Assembly (NCBI GenBank): GCA_003499525.1
Contig: DNTB01000066.1
Location: 20,790 to 84,789, forward strand
Direction of reading: 5' to 3'
Length of the DNA: 64,000 bases
Source of the DNA: Flavobacteriales bacterium
GTDB taxonomy: Bacteria; Bacteroidota; Bacteroidia; Flavobacteriales_G; Salibacteraceae
Each line of letters starts with the position of its first letter. Position 1 is the stretch's first letter. Positions 35,899 through 43,766 of this stretch are shown one piece after another. The position numbers and the translations under genes were made by a program. Below the pieces are notes generated by a model. The model did no database searches, was not told the DNA's origin, and saw nothing but the letters and a program-made list of their open reading frames with translations.

Positions 35899-36639
35899 TT
35901 ATTTATGATTTCTTTGATGACTTACTTCGTACATTGCGATACCAACCGATACAGAAACATTTAGTGAATCTGTCACACCCTGCATTGGGATTTTAACCTG
36001 CTGAGATGAGAGTTCCGCGATCGAATGCGAGACCCCCTTATCTTCGTTGCCAAAGATCATAGCCGTAGGAAGTTTAAGATCAATTTCATTCAATGCCTGC
36101 GTACTTTTTTCACTAAATGCAAGGGTTTGCAGACCTGAATTATTGAGATAGGTTATGCACTCTTTCAATGATTTTACTTTGATGATCGGAAGGTGCAATA
36201 GGGCACCGGCGGAGGTTTTCATTGCATCTTCCTGAACAGGGGCCGATCCTTTGAGAGGAATGACAATAGCATGGCCTCCCATACATTCTACCGATCGGCA
36301 AATTGCTCCGAAGTTTCGGACATCTGTAACTCCATCCAGTACTGCAAGCAAAGGAGTTTTTCCCGATTCAAACAAGCCCTGAATAAAGCTTTCCAGAGGC
36401 ACGAATTCAACTGGAGAAATGAACCCAATGATTCCCTGATGATTTCCCGGTGAAAGACGTTTGAGCTTTGGGGCTGGAACGTAATGAACTCCAACATTGT
36501 GGGTACGAGATAATTTATGCAGTTCTGCCTGAGTTTTGGGGTTTAAGGTATTGGAAGCGAAAATTCTGTCAAGCGCTTTTCCTGTTTTCAATGCTTCTTC
36601 TACTGGATGGAATCCATATATCATTTGTTTTTTGCCCAT
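35899..36639 (-). CDS. rlmB: 23S rRNA 2'-O-methyltransferase, RlmB/TrmH (SpoU) family
   Basis: SAM-dependent methyltransferase of the SPOUT superfamily, probably for Gm2251 in 23S rRNA. I start at ATG 36639 (MGKKQMIYGFHPVEEALKTG), one base after the upstream stop codon, giving 246 residues; the longer frame adds residues encoded inside the GWxTD gene. An N-terminal substrate-binding domain is followed by SpoU motifs 1 (NFGAICRSVE), 2 (MIFGNEDKGVS) and 3 (IPMQGVTDSLNVSVSVGIA), which form the trefoil knot. The exact target nucleotide cannot be read from sequence. Confidence 0.9.
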   Translation of the reverse strand: MGKKQMIYGFHPVEEALKTGKALDRIFASNTLNPKTQAELHKLSRTHNVGVHYVPAPKLKRLSPGNHQGIIGFISPVEFVPLESFIQGLFESGKTPLLAVLDGVTDVRNFGAICRSVECMGGHAIVIPLKGSAPVQEDAMKTSAGALLHLPIIKVKSLKECITYLNNSGLQTLAFSEKSTQALNEIDLKLPTAMIFGNEDKGVSHSIAELSSQQVKIPMQGVTDSLNVSVSVGIAMYEVSHQRNHK

Positions 36640-36640
36640 A

Positions 36641-37933
36641 TTATGCGTCTTTGGACGAGATTCTGCCCTGTCGCCAGGCATCGACCGACCGATACCAAGG
36701 ATTTTTGTAAATCGTAGATCGGACTAGCTCATAGTCATTGTTAGTAAAAGGATTTATGACTTTGTTAAAATTAAAATTGGTCGATCTGTAGTTTTTTTCC
36801 TCTCCATAGATCCAGGTCTCTCCATTCCCAGACCGATAAACCACATCCGGCGGCCCGAATACAATGTAAATGATTCCTCTATCTGTCTTCCAACCTTCTT
36901 TGTAAGAGGTAAAATAGTAATTAGCGTTTTCAACACGGCTATAATACAGTTTTATGAGTTCTCGTGCCCTATCGGGATTTTGACCCGCTTTAAGCCAAAA
37001 GCGCTCCAGGTTTTTCCGAAGTTCTGGAGTGTTTTTCAATGCATTGTACTCCTTTTTTGTCAAAACAAATCTCATGGCTGACAGCATTTCCTCTGGAGTA
37101 TTAATTTCAGGATAGTCTTCTCCAAACGCATACACAGTCCAGCCGTTTTTGGTTTCGTTGGATGGAGTGATGTGATAAAATCCATTGTCGCCCGGTGTGA
37201 AAGAAAATACTCCAGACCCTTGATTTATTAATTCGCTAAGGGTGTGGTTATCGTAATTGAATTTGACTTTTTGATTCAGTGCAAACGGCGGCGGTGCAAT
37301 GGGAAATATCATCGAGAAATGATGATTGTACAACGGACCTGAATGACGATCCTTTTTATACTCAATCAACACCTCCTCACCCGGGTAGAGGTACTCTCGA
37401 AACAGGAGTGCTCCAGTAGATTTCAAGGTTACTTTAAAATTCTGGCGATTATTTTTATTGCGTTTATCAATTTCCACGAAGGATACGATCTCTTCTTTCT
37501 TGATCATATCGATAAGTACAACCTTCAGTAAATATGAATTGGGGTAAGTGGCATTGATTTTAAAATCCCCGGACAATTGATTGGATCCCTTAAAAGCGAT
37601 GGTGTCGATCATTTCAAATGTAGAACTGTCGATTACTTCTTTTGACTCGAAACCTTTGTACAGTTCCCATTTCACCTTAATCTGGGCCTCTTCCAGTCCT
37701 GTGGGGCTCAGTCCATAGGTCAGCGTTCGATTGTGTACCATAAAGTGCACCTCTGTTTCTTCATCATTACTATGATACACAACAAACCGGGGAGATGGAT
37801 CGTCAGAGTCAATGCCATAAATTTCGGAGAAATCTGTTTCACTAAGCTTTTCCTTTTTACCACAGGCCTGGGTTAGGAAAACAGCAATTATAATTAAGAT
37901 TAGAGGTAGTTTAATCCTGCTCATCATTCTCAA
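36641..37933 (-). CDS. GWxTD domain lipoprotein
   Basis: A 430-residue lipoprotein (lipobox LTQAC, Cys24) with an extracytoplasmic body of beta-rich sequence and a C-terminal GWxTD domain: EGWKTDRGIIYIVFGPPD followed by WIYGEE and NFNFN. The family is restricted mainly to Bacteroidota and relatives and has no established function. The first 23 bases overlap the 3' end of rmuC, and rlmB starts one base after its stop, so expression is coupled to its neighbours. Confidence 0.88.
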   Translation of the reverse strand: MRMMSRIKLPLILIIIAVFLTQACGKKEKLSETDFSEIYGIDSDDPSPRFVVYHSNDEETEVHFMVHNRTLTYGLSPTGLEEAQIKVKWELYKGFESKEVIDSSTFEMIDTIAFKGSNQLSGDFKINATYPNSYLLKVVLIDMIKKEEIVSFVEIDKRNKNNRQNFKVTLKSTGALLFREYLYPGEEVLIEYKKDRHSGPLYNHHFSMIFPIAPPPFALNQKVKFNYDNHTLSELINQGSGVFSFTPGDNGFYHITPSNETKNGWTVYAFGEDYPEINTPEEMLSAMRFVLTKKEYNALKNTPELRKNLERFWLKAGQNPDRARELIKLYYSRVENANYYFTSYKEGWKTDRGIIYIVFGPPDVVYRSGNGETWIYGEEKNYRSTNFNFNKVINPFTNNDYELVRSTIYKNPWYRSVDAWRQGRISSKDA

Positions 37934-39254
37934 TTCCTAAATTCACCAATTCATCCGGCAACTTGTCCTTGGTTTTTACTCCTAATTCGCGCATTTTGTC
38001 AGCAGTTCTGATCATGTTTCCTCTACCTTCAGTGAGTTTATTCATGGCGCCATCATAAGCTTCCTGGCTTTTTTTCAATCCTTTTTTTATGTCCTCCATA
38101 TCGTTTACAAACCCTCTGAATTTATTATACAGCGCGGATCCCAACCGGGCAATTTCCATTACATTTCTAGTCTGCTTTTCTTGTTTCCAGAGCGAAGCAA
38201 TGGTTCTTAATGTAGCAAGCAGAGTGGTAGGACTTACCAGTACAATCTTATTGGACCACGCATAATTAAATAATTCTACATCAGATTTTAATGCTACACT
38301 AAAAGACGATTCAATCGGAATAAACATTAAGGTAAATTCGGGAGAAGCCAACTCATCGGTATCAAAGTACTTCTTTTCACTTAGCTCTTTGATGTGATTT
38401 CGTATAGACTTGATGTGATTCCTTACAGCCATTTCTCTAACCTTGGAATCAGTTGCTGACGACAATTGTTCGTATGCTACCAAAGACACTTTCGAGTCAA
38501 TAATGATGTGTTTATTGTCCGGGAGGTATACCACCGCATCAGGTCGATATAATGTGCCGTCTGTTCGATGAACGACAACTTCCATCCGGTATTCCCTGTC
38601 TTTTTCCAATCCGGAGAGCTCTAGTACTCTCTCGAGTACCAATTCACCCCAGTTACCTCTCAATTTTGAATCTCCTTTTAATGCCTTGGTCAGGTTGGTA
38701 GCATCCTCCGAGAGCTGAGCATTTAGTTTCGTCAGGTTTTCAATTTCTTTTTTTAAACTGGTCTTATCTCTTAGCTCTTTGTCATAGGTCTCGTCAACTT
38801 TTCGTTCAAAGTCGCTAATTCTTTGTTTAAGAGGATCCAGAACGGAATGGAGTTGCTTCTGATTTTGGTCGACCAATGATTCAGCGTTGGTTTTCAGAAT
38901 TTTGTTTCCAATATTCTCAAATTCCAACTTCAGTTGTTCCTGAAATTCCTTGAGCTCCTTGTTTTGTTGCTCCAACGAGGCGCGCTGACTCGTGGATCGG
39001 ATGAGTTCTTCCGTTTTTGTTCTTAGCTCTGAGCGTATTTCCTCATTCCTGTTTTTTAGCTCTTCTACCTCATTGAGGTGATTCTCCAACTTGTTTTCAG
39101 CTGTTGCCAGATCAATGCTCAATTGCGTGTTTTCAACTTCCTTTTTTAAGAACTCCTCAGTTTTAAGGTTTAGCCTTTTCCGCATTGATACAAGCACCAA
39201 CATGGGGGCGAATATTCCGAGAACAAATCCAATAAGAAGGGGTAAATAGTCCAT
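37911..39254 (-). CDS. rmuC: RmuC-family DNA recombination protein
   Basis: RmuC proteins limit inversions at short repeats and carry a nuclease-like core. The 447-residue protein has an N-terminal membrane segment (residues about 4-24, LPLLIGFVLGIFAPMLVLV), a long coiled coil (30-190), and the RmuC domain with GNWGELVLERVLELSGL, RPDAVVYLPDNKHIIIDSKV and FIPIESSF. Overlaps the GWxTD gene by 23 bp and follows the Omp85 gene by 10 bp. Confidence 0.94.
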   Translation of the reverse strand: MDYLPLLIGFVLGIFAPMLVLVSMRKRLNLKTEEFLKKEVENTQLSIDLATAENKLENHLNEVEELKNRNEEIRSELRTKTEELIRSTSQRASLEQQNKELKEFQEQLKLEFENIGNKILKTNAESLVDQNQKQLHSVLDPLKQRISDFERKVDETYDKELRDKTSLKKEIENLTKLNAQLSEDATNLTKALKGDSKLRGNWGELVLERVLELSGLEKDREYRMEVVVHRTDGTLYRPDAVVYLPDNKHIIIDSKVSLVAYEQLSSATDSKVREMAVRNHIKSIRNHIKELSEKKYFDTDELASPEFTLMFIPIESSFSVALKSDVELFNYAWSNKIVLVSPTTLLATLRTIASLWKQEKQTRNVMEIARLGSALYNKFRGFVNDMEDIKKGLKKSQEAYDGAMNKLTEGRGNMIRTADKMRELGVKTKDKLPDELVNLGIENDEQD

Positions 39255-39264
39255 GAACTAATGA

Positions 39265-41007
39265 TCAAAAATAGTTGACAAAGCCAAAATGAATTTTTCC
39301 TGTTCGGAGTTCAACTGGATTTCCTCGTTGACTTCCCAGGGCGTAAAATAACGAAAATATACCCGCTTTAGTAGAGAATGATATTCCCCCTCCAAATCCA
39401 AAAGGAACGTCAGAATCATAACTGGAAATATAAGACTGTTCATACCATCCTACATCCGTAAAAAGTGTCAGATATGAGTCTTTCTCGAATAGTAGCCTGA
39501 GTTCGGTCGTACCTACCCCGTAACTTGATGCAAGGATGGATTGCTCGTCAAATCCGCGGATTGAGTGTATTCCCCCAATTCGATAGGACTGATTGGATGT
39601 CAGATTATCAGTTTGCAAGGAAGCACCATGAGCCCGAAAAAGCAAAGTCCATTGTCTTCCTAGTGGAATAAAAAGGTGGAAATCAAGTTTGGCTTCGAGT
39701 TGAGTGCTGCTGAGAGCAATACTATCTCCGATTTGTTCAGCGAGCAAAGGATCTACAATTAATTCGTTCTCTCCTACAGAGAATTCTGCACTCAGAACAT
39801 ACCCTTTTCGTGGATTGAAACGGTAATCCAGAGCTGAGTGCTGAAATGCAATGCCATAGGTTAGTGCCCTCGAATTGGAATTGTTTAAGTTGGAACCCGG
39901 TAAGGCATCAGGCCTAATAATATCTGAGCTAAACCAGCGTACAAATCCGGTAAATGTTGACGAACTCGGCAAGCTATAGGTTATGCCAAGTTTATGCTCA
40001 ACATTGTTAAATGTCGTATCCTGTCTATAAATGTCCAGGTTGTATCTCAGTCCAAATGGACTTCTGAATAAGAATGGAGTTCCGGCCCCTAATTTAATCT
40101 GCTGTGTTTGGTCCTGTAAGCGTTGCCAGTTTAGATTCAAATCCTCCCCCCATCCGAGTGCATTGCCCAGTTTTAAATCAATATTTCCGGTAATTACAAT
40201 CTCCGTCGATTCTTCCTGGGGTTGGAATCCGAGGATGCCATCGAAACTGCTTGATCTGGAGCCCCCAACATGGACGATAAGCCTGGCCTTTCCTTTTTCG
40301 GAAAAGATAATTTCAGGTGGGTCAAGAAGAGTCAAATATTTATTGTTCTGTATGTTTCGATCAATTCGGAGAAGTTGAACCTCCGAATACAAATCCCCTT
40401 TCCTGATGGCGATAACGTTCTGTATGTAGTAATCAGTTAGTTTAACCTTTTCCCGAATAATCTGAATAGAATCGATGCGGTATAAAGGTCCTTTGTCCAA
40501 TAAAACCATGGCATTAACCTCTCCAACATCCACCCTCACACTATCTAATCTTATGCGCGCAAAGGGATATCCGTTGTTTTCACAATAGCTGATTATACTT
40601 TCAAAAAACCTGGAGACAAAGGCACTTGAAAACTGCGTTCGTGCAATAAACTTATCTCGGTAACCGGATTTTGTCATGATTTCCTCATCTACTTCAGATA
40701 TGTTGAGCTGAACATCTTCGATTTTATTTCCCACATATATTTTAATTTCAGCTTCACCCTGCTCAATGATAAAAGAGTCAATGGAAGCCTCCAGGTAGCC
40801 ATTGTTATGAAGGTAGGATACGTAATTCCTAGCCTCGCGAATAACTGCAGCTGAATCCGATATTTTTGTGTTGGGTTGATATTTTAATAGCTTTCTATCA
40901 GGCATTCCATCAGTATAAAGCCATGTTGTTGAAATTTTTTCCTGACTGAGCAAAGTCGTGGAGATAAATAATGAGAACAGAAGTATCTTGAGACGGAACA
41001 GTTTCAT
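39265..41007 (-). CDS. Omp85/BamA-TamA-like outer-membrane protein
   Basis: A 580-residue outer-membrane protein with a signal peptide (1-21), POTRA-like repeats in residues 50-240 (YVSYLHNNGYLEASIDSF, ISYCENNGYPFARIRLDSV) and a C-terminal 16-strand surface-antigen barrel. The Omp85 hallmark motif is seen as GGIHSIRGFDEQS, and the last residue is Phe (GFVNYF), the usual insertion signal. Shorter than BamA and without five POTRA domains, so it is a TamA-like or other accessory family member. It begins at the base after the ung stop codon and precedes rmuC by 10 bp. Its cargo is unknown. Confidence 0.88.
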   Translation of the reverse strand: MKLFRLKILLFSLFISTTLLSQEKISTTWLYTDGMPDRKLLKYQPNTKISDSAAVIREARNYVSYLHNNGYLEASIDSFIIEQGEAEIKIYVGNKIEDVQLNISEVDEEIMTKSGYRDKFIARTQFSSAFVSRFFESIISYCENNGYPFARIRLDSVRVDVGEVNAMVLLDKGPLYRIDSIQIIREKVKLTDYYIQNVIAIRKGDLYSEVQLLRIDRNIQNNKYLTLLDPPEIIFSEKGKARLIVHVGGSRSSSFDGILGFQPQEESTEIVITGNIDLKLGNALGWGEDLNLNWQRLQDQTQQIKLGAGTPFLFRSPFGLRYNLDIYRQDTTFNNVEHKLGITYSLPSSSTFTGFVRWFSSDIIRPDALPGSNLNNSNSRALTYGIAFQHSALDYRFNPRKGYVLSAEFSVGENELIVDPLLAEQIGDSIALSSTQLEAKLDFHLFIPLGRQWTLLFRAHGASLQTDNLTSNQSYRIGGIHSIRGFDEQSILASSYGVGTTELRLLFEKDSYLTLFTDVGWYEQSYISSYDSDVPFGFGGGISFSTKAGIFSLFYALGSQRGNPVELRTGKIHFGFVNYF

Positions 41008-41706
41008 TTAAAGCGCCCAATTTATGGCAGGCTTATCATGTTTCAATAGATACGCATTAGTCCTGCTGAAGGGTTTGCTTCCAAAGAAACCTTTGTGAGC
41101 TGAAAATGGAGATGGGTGAGGGCTTTTTATGATGAGGTGCTTCTTTGGATCTATTAAATGAGATTTGCCTTGTGCAAAAGCACCCCAAAGAATGAAAACA
41201 AGATTTTCATAAGATTCGGAGAGCAATTCCATAATTCGATTTGTGAAAAGTTGCCAGCCCAGATTTTTATGAGAAGATGGATTTCCATGTTCTACAGTCA
41301 AAATGGCGTTCAAAAGCAATACACCTTGATTGGCCCAGGGCGTAAGATCTCCATTGAATACATCTGGAATGGGAATTCCTAAATCGCTCTCAAGCTCTTT
41401 GAGTATGTTCTTCAATGATGGAGGTTGCCTCACCCCTTTATTTACTGAAAAGCTAAACCCGTTTGCTTGACCAGCACCATGATAAGGATCCTGCCCTACA
41501 ATTATGACCTTTACATTTTCAGGTGGGGTATGATTAAATGCAGCAAATATTCTGCCGCCTCGTGGATATACTGTGGCTTGACTCTTCCTTTCTCTGAGTT
41601 TGATAACAAGATTCTCGAAGTAGCTCTTCTGAAACTCTTCTTTTAATAAACTCTTCCAGGAGCTGTGGATTTGAACATTTACCGACAATGCGTGTAGTTT
41701 TAACAA
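41008..41706 (-). CDS. ung: Uracil-DNA glycosylase
   Basis: Family 1 UDG that removes uracil from DNA. Catalytic motif GQDPYHG at about 71-77 with Asp73, the uracil pocket region LLNAILTVE, and the DNA-intercalating HPSPFSAHKGFFGSKPFS near the C-terminus. The given start makes 232 residues; the first 15 or so residues are not conserved, and an in-frame TTG downstream is an alternative start. First gene of the six-gene set ung-Omp85-rmuC-GWxTD-rlmB-M1, all with gaps of 10 bp or less or overlapping. Confidence 0.95.
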   Translation of the reverse strand: MLKLHALSVNVQIHSSWKSLLKEEFQKSYFENLVIKLRERKSQATVYPRGGRIFAAFNHTPPENVKVIIVGQDPYHGAGQANGFSFSVNKGVRQPPSLKNILKELESDLGIPIPDVFNGDLTPWANQGVLLLNAILTVEHGNPSSHKNLGWQLFTNRIMELLSESYENLVFILWGAFAQGKSHLIDPKKHLIIKSPHPSPFSAHKGFFGSKPFSRTNAYLLKHDKPAINWAL

Positions 41707-41760
41707 TGTTAACGAATATTGTCCGTTTCAATTACTGCAAAAGTCTAAGGATTAAATTGA

Positions 41761-41768
41761 TACATTTG
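41761..41768 (+). promoter_or_regulatory. -7 promoter element of the 42-residue lipoprotein gene
   Basis: TACATTTG matches TAnnTTTG exactly, 20 bp before the ATG of the small gene; the same octamer serves rpsL. No TTG is found at the -33 distance. Confidence 0.6.
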
Positions 41769-41788
41769 CAACTGAACGATATCCAACC

Positions 41789-41917
41789 ATGAAGAAAAGA
41801 GCCCTTTTATTTTTGATACTTTTTGCAGCTGGAATGGTCGCCACTTCTTGTAAGAGCCATCAGCCGTGCCCGGCCTATGGAAAGACAACTCAAACTAAAG
41901 GTTACTACAAGAGGTAA
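41789..41917 (+). CDS. Small lipoprotein of 42 residues, function unknown
   Basis: A short open frame beginning MKKRALLFLILFAAGMVATS with a classic lipoprotein signal: basic start, hydrophobic core and lipobox VATSC (Cys21). The mature part would have only 22 residues (from CKSHQPCPAYGK to YYKR) with two Cys and no recognisable fold. A perfect -7 promoter motif 20 bp upstream and the good signal make it a real gene in my view. It stands alone between ung (opposite strand) and the outer-membrane barrel gene. Confidence 0.7.
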   Translation: MKKRALLFLILFAAGMVATSCKSHQPCPAYGKTTQTKGYYKR

Positions 41918-42010
41918 TTACTTTAACCTTAAGCAACGCACAACAAACCTTTTCTTTAACTAAGCGTTTACCCTACCAACAATAACTATTACAAGGTATG
42001 CAGTAATCGT

Positions 42011-42018
42011 TATATTTG
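42011..42018 (+). promoter_or_regulatory. -7 promoter element of the barrel-lipA operon
   Basis: TATATTTG matches TAnnTTTG, with TTA 19 bp upstream at 41989-41991 as an imperfect -33. It ends 6 bp before the GTG start used here, implying little or no leader. Confidence 0.5.
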
Positions 42019-42024
42019 AACACG

Positions 42025-42753
42025 GTGAGGGCGATCTTAATTTTAATTTTTTTTCTACCAATCAGCATTCTTTCTCAGGAGTCCATGAGACCCGTAGAGG
42101 ATATCAAACTTTTTTATAGATCCGAATGGAGTTTTGGAGGATTTCTTCATTCAAATGGTTTTGGCGGAACGATACGTTATGGCCAGCACCTGACAGGCTC
42201 AAAGAAGCGAATCTGGAACGTTGATATTCTCAATCTTCGTCATCAAAAAGAGAAAAGAATAACAAATAGCCCCGATGCGCTGGCCTTTAGATACGGAAAG
42301 ATAAATACCCTAACGAACCTTCGACTTGGACTCGGACGGCAAAATGTAATCTTCGGTAAAGAATTGAAAAAGGGCGTAGAGATCAGCTACAATTATGTCG
42401 TGGGCTTGTCTGTGGGCTTCTTAAAACCAGTCTACCTCGAAGTAGTGGGTAGTGATGGAGCTGGCTCACGAGAAATAGAAAGATATGACCCTGATGTTCA
42501 CTTCAAGGCCTCAATTTTAGGCAGAGCTTCCTTCGTTCATGGGTTAAGTGAAATAGAACTCGTACCCGGCGGGCACGCGAAATTTGCATTCAATTTTGAG
42601 TTTGAACCTGAAGATGACCGGCTGAAGATGATAGAGGCCGGGGCTGCAGTAGATGTTTTTTACAAAGAAACTGAGTTGTTGTACAATGCGAACAATCATC
42701 AGGTTTGGGTGACATTCTATGCGGCATATATCTTCGGTAAAAAGAAAAGATAA
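42025..42753 (+). CDS. Outer-membrane beta-barrel protein of unknown family
   Basis: I start at GTG 42025 (VRAILILIFFLPISILSQ), giving 242 residues; the TTG at 42016 belongs to the promoter motif and is not a likely start. A signal peptide is cut after ILSQ, and the mature protein alternates polar and hydrophobic residues in strands (WSFGGFLHSNGFGGTIRYGQ, LRLGLGRQNVIF, FAFNFEF), ending in VWVTFYAAYIFGKKKR. This is typical of an outer-membrane barrel, but I cannot name a family. lipA follows 3 bp later in what looks like an operon, with no obvious functional link. Confidence 0.7.
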   Translation: MRAILILIFFLPISILSQESMRPVEDIKLFYRSEWSFGGFLHSNGFGGTIRYGQHLTGSKKRIWNVDILNLRHQKEKRITNSPDALAFRYGKINTLTNLRLGLGRQNVIFGKELKKGVEISYNYVVGLSVGFLKPVYLEVVGSDGAGSREIERYDPDVHFKASILGRASFVHGLSEIELVPGGHAKFAFNFEFEPEDDRLKMIEAGAAVDVFYKETELLYNANNHQVWVTFYAAYIFGKKKR

Positions 42754-42756
42754 TCC

Positions 42757-43650
42757 ATGTACAAGATAACAGAAGAACAAATTCGTCAGAAACACAATCC
42801 TGACGGAGAATTCACTCGCGAAAAACCAAAATGGTTGAGGGTAAAACTACCCGTTGGCGAAAATTACAAAAAGGTCCGCAGTGTTGTTGAAGAGCATAAA
42901 CTTCATACCATTTGTGAAAGCGGGCATTGTCCGAATATGGGGGAGTGTTGGGGTGCCGGTACAGCTACATTTATGATTCTTGGCAATATTTGTACAAGAT
43001 CTTGCGGATTTTGCTCCGTCGCTACCGGACGTCCTTTACCTCCTGATCCAAAAGAACCGCTCAGAGTGGCATCTTCCGTCAAACTGATGGGAGTAAAACA
43101 TTGCGTAATAACATCTGTTGACCGCGACGACCTGGAAGATGGGGGAAGTATCCATTGGGTTGAAACAATCAATATGGTAAGAAAGATTAGCCCACAAACA
43201 ACTCTAGAAACTTTAATACCTGATTTCGCGGGCAGATGGGATAACCTTCAACGAATCATCGATGTAGCCCCTGAGGTTGTGTCTCACAATATTGAAACTG
43301 TGCGTCGACTTACAAAAAAAGTTAGAGTACAAGCTCGTTTTGACCGCAGCCTCAAGGCTCTAAAAAGATTGAAAGATGGTGGGATGAAAACTAAAAGTGG
43401 GATAATGTTGGGGTTAGGTGAACGCCACGAAGAGATTGTTGAAGCTATGGAAGATTTAAGAAATGCTGACGTGGATATCCTAACTATCGGACAATATTTA
43501 CAGCCTACAAAAGCTCATTTGCCAGTAAAGGAATTTGTCAAACCAGAAGAGTTTGAAAACCTGAGGAACATAGGCCTGTCTATGGGTTTTAAGTTTGTTG
43601 AAAGTGGTGCATTGGTAAGGTCATCTTACCATGCAGAAAAGCACCTCTGA
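42757..43650 (+). CDS. lipA: Lipoyl synthase
   Basis: Radical-SAM enzyme that inserts two sulfurs into octanoyl groups on pyruvate and 2-oxoglutarate dehydrogenases and the glycine cleavage protein. Auxiliary cluster ligands Cys53, Cys58 and Cys64 are in CESGHCPNMGEC, and the radical-SAM CxxxCxxC is CTRSCGFC with Cys79, Cys83 and Cys86. The 297 residues end in a Ser-Ser (VRSSYHAEKHL), the conserved RSSY motif that ligates the auxiliary cluster. Cotranscribed with the barrel gene upstream. Confidence 0.98.
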   Translation: MYKITEEQIRQKHNPDGEFTREKPKWLRVKLPVGENYKKVRSVVEEHKLHTICESGHCPNMGECWGAGTATFMILGNICTRSCGFCSVATGRPLPPDPKEPLRVASSVKLMGVKHCVITSVDRDDLEDGGSIHWVETINMVRKISPQTTLETLIPDFAGRWDNLQRIIDVAPEVVSHNIETVRRLTKKVRVQARFDRSLKALKRLKDGGMKTKSGIMLGLGERHEEIVEAMEDLRNADVDILTIGQYLQPTKAHLPVKEFVKPEEFENLRNIGLSMGFKFVESGALVRSSYHAEKHL

Positions 43651-43713
43651 TTTTCCCTTAATAAAAAAATCACACCGTTTAATAAGGAGCAAACCATTTA
43701 CCCATTCTATCTG

Positions 43714-43743
43714 TTTACTGAATGGTAAAAAAAAGTTAATTTG
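43714..43743 (+). promoter_or_regulatory. Weak promoter-like sequence before the BNR/T9SS gene
   Basis: TTT (43714-43716), 19 bp, then TTAATTTG (43736-43743), one mismatch from TAnnTTTG, 23 bp before the start codon. The 116-bp gap from lipA also holds an imperfect inverted repeat at 43697-43729 without a T tract. Tentative. Confidence 0.3.
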
Positions 43744-43766
43744 GCACACTTCAAAATCACGACTTT

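Noticed and set aside
42016..42024. TTG start for the barrel gene
   Set aside because: The TTG is the last part of a TAnnTTTG promoter element and cannot be in the mRNA if that promoter is used; GTG 42025 is in frame.
43697..43729. Imperfect hairpin (TTTACCCATT / AATGGTAAA) after lipA
   Set aside because: AT-rich, with a bulge and a 14-base loop and no T tract, so not convincing as a terminator.
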